NCBI RefSeq assembly: GCF_003853705.1
Contig: NZ_QTQI01000004.1
Location: forward strand, 310,001 to 374,000
Origin: Burkholderia sp. Bp8992
Lineage (GTDB): Bacteria > Pseudomonadota > Gammaproteobacteria > Burkholderiales > Burkholderiaceae
Direction of reading: 5' to 3'
Length of the DNA stretch: 64,000 nucleotides
Part shown: positions 1 through 8,535 of the stretch, piece after piece
How the letters are laid out: each line of letters starts with the position of its first letter
Position numbering within the stretch: the stretch's first letter is position 1
Made by a program: the position numbers and the translations under genes
The notes under the pieces: generated by a model
What the model was told of the DNA's origin: nothing
Databases searched by the model: none
What the model saw: only the letters and a program-made list of their open reading frames with translations

Positions 1-1250
1 CTTGACGCCAACTGACCTCGTTCAAGACTCTCACGGTCGAACTCTTGGGCCAGCCGTGCACATTCGGTGCGAAGCGTTCCAAGTGCACCGTCGACGATGT
101 CGAGGCGCGCCCCCTGCTGTGCGATCCGATGTACCGATTGGTCCAGGCGCTGCACTTCACTTGCCGCACGCAACGTCGAGTGGTCTACCAGTTGCTCAAG
201 CATGCTGACACGCGAATCCACCGCCTGAGCCAGAACGGCGCATTCTTCGACTTTTGCAAGTGCACGCTCCCGTTCTTCGTCCTTCTGTGTCGCGTCGACA
301 AACAGTTTCGCGAATTTTGCGTCGTGCGCCTCGAGCGTCGTGATTGCATGCTCGAGTCTGCCAGAGATACTCGACTTCCAGCCCGGCGTCCCGATTTGTC
401 CGATTTCTTGCTTAAGGGCAATCAGCCGCGTCAACTGGTCACGCATCGTCGCAGGGATCGACGAAGCGAAGTTCTTGAAAGCTTCCAGTTCATGTGCAAT
501 CCGCTGAATTTCTGCCGCCAGAACAGAGACAGTCGAGCCGAGTTCGGACGCATCACGTTGCGAAGCCCGCTCCCGTTCGTTGAGCGCATTGACCTCCAAC
601 TCCGCCATCCGCCGCTCAATGGCGCGCATTGTCGCAGGAATCGACGAAGCGAAATTCCGGAGCGAATCCAGTTCCTCGGCGAGCCGCTGAACGTCAGCCG
701 CCAGCGTAGCCCGGATCGCATGGATTTCGGACGATTCGCTTTGCGACGAATGCACTTGCCCATTTGCGACCTTACTCTCCAATACCGCCAGTCGACGCTC
801 GACATCGCGCATGTACTGGTGACTTGAATTCACGGTATTGAAGATAGGGTCGAGATCGCGCTGCCGCTCGAGCTGCGTCTCCAGGGCCCCGATTCTGAGG
901 TGGCCTTCGGAAGCCAGTTCGCGTCCTGCTCGAATATCGCGCAACACTGCAGGCGCGTCGCCTACGAGCCAGAAGGCAGCGACGATCGTTCCCAAGACTG
1001 GAATTTCCATGACGCGCTCGCCAATGGCGGCGAACTTCATGCCATGCACTCGAGTCCCGAGCTTTCGCGCCTCTGCGCTTCGTGCAATGCTCCGTACGAC
1101 CGCGAACTTGCTCCTCCCGCTGCCAAGCATCCTGCGATAGTGCTGCCGCCCCTCCGGATCGGGCTCTCTCAGCAAAATCCTTTGGTAGCATTGTTCGATG
1201 AGTTGTTCGCCGTTATATGGCAAAAGCTCGGATAGGATTACGGTCTGCAT
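1..1250 (-). CDS. DUF4214 membrane protein with long coiled coil (3' end cut by window)
   Basis: This frame is open from an ATG at 1250 to the window edge, so the C-terminus is missing. Residues about 10-65 read as a DUF4214 domain (IEQCYQRILLREPDPEG, then an HYRRML segment), a module found in many surface-polysaccharide glycosyltransferases and methyltransferases. A hydrophobic stretch near residues 78-100 (IPVLGTIVAAFWLVGD) looks like one membrane helix. The remaining 300 or so residues are Glu/Arg/Leu-rich coiled coil with a 61-residue internal repeat. It is the next gene downstream of the Wza-like lipoprotein on the same strand, so a role in polysaccharide assembly or chain-length control is plausible. 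The catalytic part, if any, lies outside the window. No strong Shine-Dalgarno sequence precedes the ATG. The DUF4214 call is from memory of the family. Confidence 0.75.
   Translation of the reverse strand, partial: MQTVILSELLPYNGEQLIEQCYQRILLREPDPEGRQHYRRMLGSGRSKFAVVRSIARSAEARKLGTRVHGMKFAAIGERVMEIPVLGTIVAAFWLVGDAPAVLRDIRAGRELASEGHLRIGALETQLERQRDLDPIFNTVNSSHQYMRDVERRLAVLESKVANGQVHSSQSESSEIHAIRATLAADVQRLAEELDSLRNFASSIPATMRAIERRMAELEVNALNERERASQRDASELGSTVSVLAAEIQRIAHELEAFKNFASSIPATMRDQLTRLIALKQEIGQIGTPGWKSSISGRLEHAITTLEAHDAKFAKLFVDATQKDEERERALAKVEECAVLAQAVDSRVSMLEQLVDHSTLRAASEVQRLDQSVHRIAQQGARLDIVDGALGTLRTECARLAQEFDRESLERGQLAS
441..703 (-). repeat. 183-bp (61-codon) internal repeat in the coiled-coil gene
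   Basis: The segment at 441-520 recurs at 624-703 with an exact offset of 183 bp. Both copies encode NFASSIPATMR followed upstream and downstream by similar heptad-like residues (QRLAEELDSLR versus QRIAHELEAFK). The offset is a whole number of codons, so the repeat lengthens the coiled coil without a frame change. Confidence 0.8.
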
Positions 1251-1615
1251 ATTCTTGACTCGGAACGCGGATTGTTACGAAAACAGAAGCCGACGCCGAC
1301 TGAATTTAACTCGCACCAACATTTCTCAAATCAAACCAAATCGAGGAAAACGGATGCGATTAATTCAAGCTGCTGTTTAATAAAAACCTGAACTGACAAA
1401 AGGCTCAACCTGCCTTGGATTGCACGCGTGAACGTCGCCGTGCCCGCGCACAAACTCTACAGGTTGAGCCAGATACCGTTGGCCCGATTCGTCGATATCG
1501 CTTCCCCGGTGTGGAACGGTATCGACGCATGCCCTATCCACGTTTGCCAACGACAATAAATTTGAAAGAACTTCAAGCGAGCGGCCACACTAACTTAGCT
1601 CCATCACCTGGAGCA
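1251..1615. other. Intergenic region with an 11-bp perfect inverted repeat
   Basis: These 365 bp separate two minus-strand genes and contain no convincing gene. The part at 1251-1400 is AT-rich compared with the flanks. GGCTCAACCTG at 1402-1412 and CAGGTTGAGCC at 1460-1470 are exact reverse complements separated by 47 bases. No T-run follows either arm, so this is not a standard intrinsic terminator. Confidence 0.7.
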
Positions 1616-2788
1616 TCACTTGAATGTTTGCACGCCCGTTACTACCGGATACGCCACCGAGAACACCAGATTCAATACCTTCTGGATCTCGGTGACCGGC
1701 GCGTTCGACACATACAACAGATCCTTGTTGTCGATCATGAAGCTCTGGGCAACAAAGAACGAATTCGGGTCCTTGAGATTCACACGATACACGACCGGTA
1801 CCTTACCATCAGCCGTGGTACGAACAGGGACATTTGGCCATTGCAGCGCGGATGCATTTTCAAGCCGAAAAATGAACACCCCGCGCGGGTCGGAGCGCGA
1901 ATCCTGCAGCCCGCCAGCTCGTGCTAACGCCTGCGCAAGCGTAATACCCTGCGCCTCAAAATTGAATTCTTGGTTCTTGCCTGTCGCACCAAGGGATGTG
2001 AAGCTGTACGGCTGAAACAGCGCCGTTACCACATCTCCTGCATGCAGCGGAACATTCTGGCGCGGATCACGAATGACGGTTTCCAGCGGCAACGACACTA
2101 CTTTATCGCCGCGCGTAACCTGAATCGTAATTTTGTCTATCGCCTGACGCACCCCACCAGCGCTCGCCAGGGCATCGAGCACCCGCTCTCCGCGAGCCGT
2201 AAGCTGCATGCGATTGCTGTTTGCCACATCCCCGACTACGGTCACATATGACGTGACGTTTCGCGACAGCTTGACCAACACCTGTGGATCGTGCGCCATA
2301 TACTTCAGGCGCTCCATGATTTCACGCTGCAGTTGAGTCGGCGTGCGCCCGGCAGCCCGCACGAGACCGATGAACGGCACGCTGACGTTCCCATCGCCAT
2401 CGATCATCTGATCAGGCAGAACTGTCGCGTGCGCACCGCTGCCGACACCGGTCTTCGCATCAGACTGTGCGGCGCCAAACAGCGTTGCAGGTGGCGCCTC
2501 CCAGATCGACACTTCGATCGTGTCACCTACACCCAATTGCCGCTGGAATGCCGTGCCGTTGCCGAGCGCAGCAGAGAAGTCGGAATGGGTTCGTTCAGCC
2601 AGAAGCTTGCGTGCGACATCGTCCGTGACATCGACGACCTGGATACCCGTAGTATTTGGTGCCTGACCAGCATCATCAATCTGCGACCGGCTCGGTCCGG
2701 ATGTCGGAATTGCCCCCGCACAACCAGCCAGCAAGGCTGCTCCCCCGATAATCGAAACCCAAAGAGCATTCATCCGAACACGCGACAT
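1616..2788 (-). CDS. wcbC: Wza/WcbC-type capsular polysaccharide export outer-membrane lipoprotein
   Basis: Outer-membrane polysaccharide export protein of the Wza/KpsD (OPX) family, which forms the exit channel for capsule. The N-terminus is a lipoprotein signal (MNALWVSIIGGAALLAGCAG) with lipobox LAGC. Residues about 75-170 match the polysaccharide export domain, with QLGVGDTIEVSIWEAPP and VSVPFIGLVRAAGRTPTQ. Later segments carry SLBB-type repeats (VTVVGDVANSNRMQLTARG, GVFIFRL). I chose the ATG at 2788; an ATG at 2773 starts right at the signal peptide and is equally possible, and neither has a clear ribosome site. It is divergent from the glycosyltransferase at 2932. The symbol follows the B. 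pseudomallei capsule locus and is an inference from order and family. Confidence 0.85.
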   Translation of the reverse strand: MSRVRMNALWVSIIGGAALLAGCAGAIPTSGPSRSQIDDAGQAPNTTGIQVVDVTDDVARKLLAERTHSDFSAALGNGTAFQRQLGVGDTIEVSIWEAPPATLFGAAQSDAKTGVGSGAHATVLPDQMIDGDGNVSVPFIGLVRAAGRTPTQLQREIMERLKYMAHDPQVLVKLSRNVTSYVTVVGDVANSNRMQLTARGERVLDALASAGGVRQAIDKITIQVTRGDKVVSLPLETVIRDPRQNVPLHAGDVVTALFQPYSFTSLGATGKNQEFNFEAQGITLAQALARAGGLQDSRSDPRGVFIFRLENASALQWPNVPVRTTADGKVPVVYRVNLKDPNSFFVAQSFMIDNKDLLYVSNAPVTEIQKVLNLVFSVAYPVVTGVQTFK

Positions 2789-2931
2789 TGCTTGGTAGTC
2801 TTGGTAAATTATGGTCGGCGCAAATTGTCGCACGTTACAGAATCAAATAGAATGTTGCGAGCAAAAAAACCACGTCAGCGGGACTGTGCGTCCCTGCCGC
2901 ACATCCATTACCACAAAAATCTTGTATTCGC

Positions 2932-4083
2932 GTGTCACATATCTTGTTGGACGTCACCCGCCTGCTGTCCCGCCTCTCCGATGGCTTGCGGCCAACTGGC
3001 GTGGACCGCGTGGGGCTGGCCTATGTGGAACGGTATGGTGCCCAGGCAAACGCGGTACTGAGCGAGCGTGGATTTTCCGTCGTTTTGACTGACAGAGATT
3101 CTCGGCAAGTATTTGAAATGCTGCTGTCGTCCGCTCGTAATCGTCGTGCGATTCAAAAGCTGGTGGTGCGATCCGTCATGAACCAGCTACGTTTTAAAAA
3201 TTTCGCACGCAGCATTTTGTTGCATACGAGCCACAATGGAATGGAGTTTCAGCGCTATTACCACGCCATGGCGCGCCGGAACGCCCGCTCCGTATTCATG
3301 GTGCATGATCTGATTCCGCTTACGCACGCGGAATACTGCCGGCCCGGCGTCGACGATGCTCACCGGCTACGCATTCATACTGCGCTGCAGCACGCCAATG
3401 GTCTGATTGCCAACTCGCAGGCCACGCTTGACTCGCTTGCCAGCGAGGCCGACCTCGCAGGGTTCCCCCTGCCGCCCACCGTGGTTGCGCCCCTGGCGTC
3501 CGGCGTCGCCACCCGCCCTCACGGGCCCAGCCCTCTGAATCATCCGTATTTCGTCATGCTCGGCACCATTGAGCCGCGCAAGAACCACTGGTTCATGTTG
3601 CATGTGTGGCGCAGGCTCGTCGAACGGCACGGTGCGGCCGCACCGAAGCTCATCGTCATCGGACGTCGCGGGTGGGAATGCGAGAACGTTGTCGATATGC
3701 TCGATCGTTGCTCGAGCCTCCGCGGCGTGGTCATAGAAGAGGCCGATTGCTCCGATGATCAGCTTCATATGTGGCTGCAGCACGCGCGCGCGCTTCTTTT
3801 CCCGTCGTTTGTCGAAGGCTACGGAATGCCTCTCGTCGAAGCACTCGCACTAAGGGTGCCTGTGCTCGCCAGCGATCTCGGCGTATTTCGCGAAATTGCC
3901 GGCGGCATTCCCGACTATCTCGACCCATTGGACGGCCTCAACTGGCTCGCTCACATCGAAGCATACAGCCAGCCAGCGTGCATGGAACGCGACGCTCAAC
4001 TCGCGCGTATTGAGGACTTTCGCGAACCCACGTGGTCCGAACACTTTGCCCGCGTCGACAATTTCCTGGAAACACTGCAATAG
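2932..4083 (+). CDS. wcbB: GT4-family glycosyltransferase (WcbB-like)
   Basis: Retaining glycosyltransferase with a GT-B fold, probably adding a sugar to the capsule or its lipid-linked primer in the cytoplasm. The C-terminal half holds the family signature: FVMLGTIEPRKNHWFMLHVW at the start of the nucleotide-sugar domain, then PSFVEGYGMPLVEALA with the E-x7-E pair, near residues 285-305. The N-terminal domain contains VFMVHDLIPL. The start is a GTG giving MSHILLDVTRLL. It ends in TAG directly against the ATG of the next gene, so the two are surely co-transcribed. Donor and acceptor cannot be told from sequence. The symbol rests on position relative to wcbA and wcbC. Confidence 0.85.
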   Translation: MSHILLDVTRLLSRLSDGLRPTGVDRVGLAYVERYGAQANAVLSERGFSVVLTDRDSRQVFEMLLSSARNRRAIQKLVVRSVMNQLRFKNFARSILLHTSHNGMEFQRYYHAMARRNARSVFMVHDLIPLTHAEYCRPGVDDAHRLRIHTALQHANGLIANSQATLDSLASEADLAGFPLPPTVVAPLASGVATRPHGPSPLNHPYFVMLGTIEPRKNHWFMLHVWRRLVERHGAAAPKLIVIGRRGWECENVVDMLDRCSSLRGVVIEEADCSDDQLHMWLQHARALLFPSFVEGYGMPLVEALALRVPVLASDLGVFREIAGGIPDYLDPLDGLNWLAHIEAYSQPACMERDAQLARIEDFREPTWSEHFARVDNFLETLQ

Positions 4084-6129
4084 ATGAGCGATCCGGCACG
4101 CCATTACCCGAATCTGCGTGATCCGGTATTCGATCTTCGCAGCGTCACGCGCGGATCGCGTTTCATCAGTTGGCTGATGCGGCGGTCGAATTGCATCTGG
4201 ACGGACACTCGTCCGGGACGACTCATGCTGCGCATTGCTCGCGCCGCCGGGTTCGCCGTCCACGCAGCCTCACCGGGGCCGCTATTGGCACGCAATGGTC
4301 GACGCATGCCGCTGCTTTCCTGGTTCGTCGTGCATCGCACCGAAACCGGACCACAAACGCTCTCCGAAGCGATCAGCCGCGCATTTGCTACCACCGACGA
4401 CGCAGGCAAATCACCCGACGTCACAAAATTGATGGAGCGCGTGCTCGACAGCTACGCACTGGATCCGGAACACCGTGTGCCCCGCTGCCCGCCCGCCCTG
4501 CTGGCACCGCCCGACGCCACGCGAGTGTTGCTGTTCGACGAACGTCTGCGATCCGCTTGCACGGACGAATCGCCCAAAAAGCGTCGACAGGCGTTCGAAC
4601 AAATGATCGAAAACGCGCTCGCCTCGCATCCTAACGCTCAGTTCTGGCTGGCGCGCAGCGGTGACCATGGTACCGGTCACTGGCTATCGTCACTGGTCCG
4701 CGCCTTGCCGCCCGGTACACAACATATCGGCGACGAATATTCGACCTGCGCCGCGCTTCGCCACGTCGATCATGTCTATACGGTAGCGGCACCGGAGGGT
4801 ATGTATGCATTGCTCGCGGGCGTCCCGGTCCACACATTCGGCGCGCCCTACTACTCGGGCTGGGGGCTGACAAACGATCACGGCATGACGGGCGGCCGCG
4901 CAACGCGGCCAACCTTGGCAGCATTTTTCGATGTCGTGTTCCTGCGTCTGGCGAATTACCTGGACCCGGCGACGCACGCGCCGGGCAGCCTTGATGCGTT
5001 GCTCGACAGCATCGAATTACAGCGCTCAGTTTCAACCCGGTTCGCAGATCTGCGTGAGGTGGTCGGTGTGCGCTTTCAGTGGTGGAAGCGCCCGTTCGCC
5101 ACGCCATTCCTCACGGCCGGCGGTGGTACGTTGCGCTGGACACGTGAGCCAGGCTCGCTGCGCCGTGGCGAATGCGCGGTACTTTGGGGTGCACGCAGTT
5201 CGGACGGTGTGCCCGAAGGCGTGCGTCACGTGAGAATCGAGGACGGATTTCTCCACTCGACCGGACTCGGGTCGGACATGATTGCCCCCTGCAGCCAGGT
5301 GGTGGACATGAGCGGCCTGTATTTCGACGCAAGCCGCCCGAACGACCTCACGACCCTGCTGAATGGAACGATATTCAGCGAAATGGAACTGGCACGAGCC
5401 GCCAAGCTGCGTGCGCGGATCGTTCAATTCGGTTTGACAAAATACAATCTGGGTCGGCGCAAACCGACATGGCTGGCACCGCACGGAAAACCAGTTTTGC
5501 TGGTCCCGGGACAGGTGGCCGATGACGCTTCCATCCGCCTGGGAACGCGTGCAATTTCCACCGCAGACGCGCTGCTACGTGAAGTGCGTGCACGCCGCCC
5601 CGAGGCTTTTATCGTTTACAAGCCCCATCCCGATGTCCTTTCCGGCAACCGGAGCGGCCTCGTCAATGCCGAGCGGCTAGCCGACGTTGTCGACGTCGAC
5701 TCGGATCTCGTCTCACTGATCGACGCCGCGGACGAAGTACATACGCTGTCGTCACTCGCCGGCTTTGACGCGTTGCTGCGCGGCAAGGCCGTATTCACGT
5801 ACGGACTGCCCTTTTACGCAGGCTGGGGCCTCACACACGATGCACTTGCCCCCTTGCCCTGGAGAAACCGCAATCTGTCGCTCGACATGCTCACGGCGGG
5901 TGTAATGCTACGCTATCCTGTCTATTGGGACTGGCGCCTGCAGCTATTCACGACACCAGAAGCCGTGATTCAATGGCTTGCACCGCTCGCAGCGCGCCCG
6001 CTTGGCCGAATAAACGCCGATCATGCGCGAACCTTCCTGAAGATCATGCGCTGGATTCGCAATGCAACGCATCACCTGGCTTGGCGCTGGCAACAAATCA
6101 TGAAGAAACAGGCTCGCGAAGCATCGTGA
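4084..6129 (+). CDS. wcbA: KpsC/WcbA-type capsule beta-Kdo transferase
   Basis: 681-aa capsular polysaccharide biosynthesis protein of the KpsC family. KpsC enzymes have two Kdo-transferase domains that together build the poly-Kdo linker between lipid and capsule. Two related halves are visible: GVPVHTFGAPYYSGWGLTND near residue 250, and RGKAVFTYGLPFYAGWGLTH near residue 575. Each follows a segment reading as loss of sight-line checks on a single cell position (VYTVAAPEGMYALLAG; VHTLSSLAGFDALLRG). The length matches KpsC. The ATG touches the stop of the upstream glycosyltransferase. Homologues imply ABC-transporter-dependent (group 2/3) capsule export, although no transporter genes lie inside the window. 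Confidence 0.88.
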   Translation: MSDPARHYPNLRDPVFDLRSVTRGSRFISWLMRRSNCIWTDTRPGRLMLRIARAAGFAVHAASPGPLLARNGRRMPLLSWFVVHRTETGPQTLSEAISRAFATTDDAGKSPDVTKLMERVLDSYALDPEHRVPRCPPALLAPPDATRVLLFDERLRSACTDESPKKRRQAFEQMIENALASHPNAQFWLARSGDHGTGHWLSSLVRALPPGTQHIGDEYSTCAALRHVDHVYTVAAPEGMYALLAGVPVHTFGAPYYSGWGLTNDHGMTGGRATRPTLAAFFDVVFLRLANYLDPATHAPGSLDALLDSIELQRSVSTRFADLREVVGVRFQWWKRPFATPFLTAGGGTLRWTREPGSLRRGECAVLWGARSSDGVPEGVRHVRIEDGFLHSTGLGSDMIAPCSQVVDMSGLYFDASRPNDLTTLLNGTIFSEMELARAAKLRARIVQFGLTKYNLGRRKPTWLAPHGKPVLLVPGQVADDASIRLGTRAISTADALLREVRARRPEAFIVYKPHPDVLSGNRSGLVNAERLADVVDVDSDLVSLIDAADEVHTLSSLAGFDALLRGKAVFTYGLPFYAGWGLTHDALAPLPWRNRNLSLDMLTAGVMLRYPVYWDWRLQLFTTPEAVIQWLAPLAARPLGRINADHARTFLKIMRWIRNATHHLAWRWQQIMKKQAREAS

Positions 6130-6170
6130 ACCAGTCACAAAATTGGAAACTCGACTCGGGGATTGCAACC

Positions 6171-7601
6171 ATGAACATCTATCCGGTAATTCTGTGCGGC
6201 GGCAGCGGCACCCGACTTTGGCCTATGTCGCGCGGCGGCTATCCAAAACAATATCTGAAGTTGACGGGCGATCAAACGCTCGTCCAGCAGACGGCGGCTC
6301 GCCTTCAGCATATTCCGGGCGCCACGGCCCCCATCGTCGTCACCAATAACGAACAGCGCTTCCTGGTCGCGGAACAACTCCGTCAGGTCAACATCACGCC
6401 GTCGTCGATCGTGCTCGAGCCGGTGGGCCGCAACACCGCGCCCGCGATCGCGATCGCCGCCCTGCTCGCCCTGCACGAATCGCCTGACGCACTGCTGCTG
6501 GTGCTGCCGTCCGACCACGTCATCCTCAACGAGCCCGCATTCATCGCTGCGGCCACCGAGGCAGCGGCAATCGCAGCAGACCAGCATCTCGTCACGTTCG
6601 GCATCACGCCGACGGAAGCGCACACCGGTTTCGGCTATATCCGTCGCGGCCCGGCCATCGCGGACGGCAAGCAGGTCTACAAGGTCGACGCGTTCGTCGA
6701 AAAACCCGACGCACCGACAGCCGAGCGTTTCCTCAGCGACGGCAACTACTACTGGAACAGCGGCATGTTCATGCTGAAGGCGTCCACGTACATGGAAGAG
6801 TTGCATCGCCATGCACCGGAAATCGCCCGCCAGGCAGAACTCGCGTTCGAATCCGCCAAACGAGACAACGACTTCCTCCGTCTCGACGCCGACGCGTTCG
6901 CAGCATGCCCTAACGTTTCGATCGACTATGCGGTCATGGAAAAGACCGAACGGGCCGCCGTCGTCGCGGCGGCAGACCTCGGCTGGAATGACATTGGGTC
7001 GTGGAGCGCACTCGCAGACATCGCAGACGCCAACGAGCACGGCAATGCTCTGATTGGCGACATCTTCACCGACTCGGTGAAGAATTCGTATATCCGCGCC
7101 GAACACCGAATGGTTGCGGCAATTGGCCTCGACGACATAGTTATCGTGGAAACCGCCGATGCCGTGCTGGTCGCCCACCGCGACAAGACCCAGGACGTCA
7201 AGAAAATCGTCGAATGGCTGAACGCCTCCGGCCGCCACGAATCGGTCACGCATCGCCGCGTTGTCCGTCCGTGGGGCTCCTACGAAGGCATCGACCAGGG
7301 CGACCGTTTCCAGGTCAAGCGCATCATCGTGAACCCCGGCGCGCAACTGAGCCTGCAGATGCACCATCATCGCGCCGAACACTGGATCGTCGTCAAGGGT
7401 ACGGCAATGGTCACGAACGGCGGCAATGAAATCATGCTGACCGAAAACCAGTCGACCTATATCCCGCTCGGCGCGACACACCGCTTGAGCAATCCCGGCA
7501 AGATCCCGCTCGAGTTGATCGAGGTGCAATCAGGCGCATACCTTGGAGAAGACGATATCGTCCGCTTTCAGGATACGTATGGCCGAGAGTCCGCACGGTG
7601 A
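6171..7601 (+). CDS. manC: Mannose-1-phosphate guanylyltransferase / mannose-6-phosphate isomerase
   Basis: Bifunctional type II PMI/GMP that makes GDP-mannose, the precursor of mannose- or heptose-type capsule sugars. The nucleotidyltransferase signature CGGSGTRLWPMSRGGYPKQ lies at residues 9-27, and the signature FVEKPD follows later. The C-terminal cupin isomerase domain carries VKRIIVNPGAQLSLQMHHHR and HWIVVKGTA. I chose ATG 6171, which gives 476 aa, the usual length, and has a GGGGA 9 bases upstream. In-frame starts further upstream reach back into the preceding gene. It follows wcbA by 41 bp, the same arrangement as in the B. pseudomallei capsule cluster, so it probably ends that operon. 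Confidence 0.95.
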   Translation: MNIYPVILCGGSGTRLWPMSRGGYPKQYLKLTGDQTLVQQTAARLQHIPGATAPIVVTNNEQRFLVAEQLRQVNITPSSIVLEPVGRNTAPAIAIAALLALHESPDALLLVLPSDHVILNEPAFIAAATEAAAIAADQHLVTFGITPTEAHTGFGYIRRGPAIADGKQVYKVDAFVEKPDAPTAERFLSDGNYYWNSGMFMLKASTYMEELHRHAPEIARQAELAFESAKRDNDFLRLDADAFAACPNVSIDYAVMEKTERAAVVAAADLGWNDIGSWSALADIADANEHGNALIGDIFTDSVKNSYIRAEHRMVAAIGLDDIVIVETADAVLVAHRDKTQDVKKIVEWLNASGRHESVTHRRVVRPWGSYEGIDQGDRFQVKRIIVNPGAQLSLQMHHHRAEHWIVVKGTAMVTNGGNEIMLTENQSTYIPLGATHRLSNPGKIPLELIEVQSGAYLGEDDIVRFQDTYGRESAR

Positions 7602-7821
7602 AAGCGCGACGGTAGCCGAGATCGAAGCCGCCGCACCCAGGGGCCACGCGAAAAGCCGCGCGCCCCGCCGGCCTCCTGTCGCCACTATCGTCCAGCCGCA
7701 GGATAACCAGCCAAATCCGCAAGCTACGCCGAAATCAATTTATAAAAATCATCAATAACAATACCAGCAAGATGCCAACAGTCACGCACTGCAACGGCAT
7801 CAAGCAACCCAAGAGGACGCC

Positions 7822-8535
7822 GTGAGAAAAACCCTTTACATTGCCAGCGAAGTTCGCTCCGGATCAACATTTATTGCAGAATCCATCTCGTACTATCTTA
7901 ACGAGCGATTCGGATATGAATTCTGGGATTTGGCGCAGGAGAAATTCTCCGGCTTGCACGCGGAATCGACCGCAGACGAAATAATCGGGATTCAGAGTAA
8001 TCTATATCTAAACCCCGAAGGATGGGCTTCATCGAAAATCATGTGCAAAGCCCTTTCCATCATAAAACGAGAGTCTGCAAAGTCCGAAGCCGTAAAAGAC
8101 GCCTTCTTTGGCGAGAACGCCTATTGGATTGTAATAAGAAGGAAAAACAAAATACAACAAGCCATTAGCCTTGCAATGGCGAGAAAATCCGGACTCTATC
8201 ATTACTACGACGACCCCAATAACGCCCCGGACAATAACATCAGCCCGGATTCGGTAGAAATCGAGGAAGCACTGAAATCGATTTTGCTATCCGATATCTA
8301 CCTCGAATCATTTGCCAGCGCCCTCCCGCAGGATCGCCACATCGAGATAGGCTACGAGGAATTTCTCAACCACAAAATTGAAAACATAAACAAGATAAAT
8401 ACGCTATGCGGCCTCCCGATCGACCAGGAAACAACAAATGAAATCAATCTGGCAAAGATAAAGCAAACATCACAAAGCGAAAAACAGGCTGCGCGCGTCA
8501 AATTCGTCGACTGGTTCCTGGAAAATTATTACTAA
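7822..8535 (+). CDS. Stf0-like sulfotransferase, AT-rich
   Basis: 237-aa protein whose N-terminus, YIASEVRSGSTFIAESI (residues 6-22), matches the 5'-phosphosulfate loop of PAPS-dependent sulfotransferases (Stf0/NodH type: RSGST followed by an aliphatic helix). A later segment, YWIVIRRKNKIQQAISLAMARKSG, resembles the 3'-phosphate-binding region (R-x-x-x-x-Q-A-x-S). Likely role: transfer of sulfate from PAPS to a sugar or lipid. The start is GTG 7822 with AAGAGGA at 7810-7816. Codon use is full of AAA, ATA and AAT, unlike every neighbour, which points to acquisition from a lower-GC source. It lies 220 bp after manC, and that gap has an AT-rich patch at 7735-7765 that may hold its promoter. Confidence 0.75.
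   Translation: MRKTLYIASEVRSGSTFIAESISYYLNERFGYEFWDLAQEKFSGLHAESTADEIIGIQSNLYLNPEGWASSKIMCKALSIIKRESAKSEAVKDAFFGENAYWIVIRRKNKIQQAISLAMARKSGLYHYYDDPNNAPDNNISPDSVEIEEALKSILLSDIYLESFASALPQDRHIEIGYEEFLNHKIENINKINTLCGLPIDQETTNEINLAKIKQTSQSEKQAARVKFVDWFLENYY

Noticed and set aside
7543..7758. 71-codon plus-strand frame overlapping the end of manC
   Set aside because: No homology and no ribosome site; most of it is manC out of frame.
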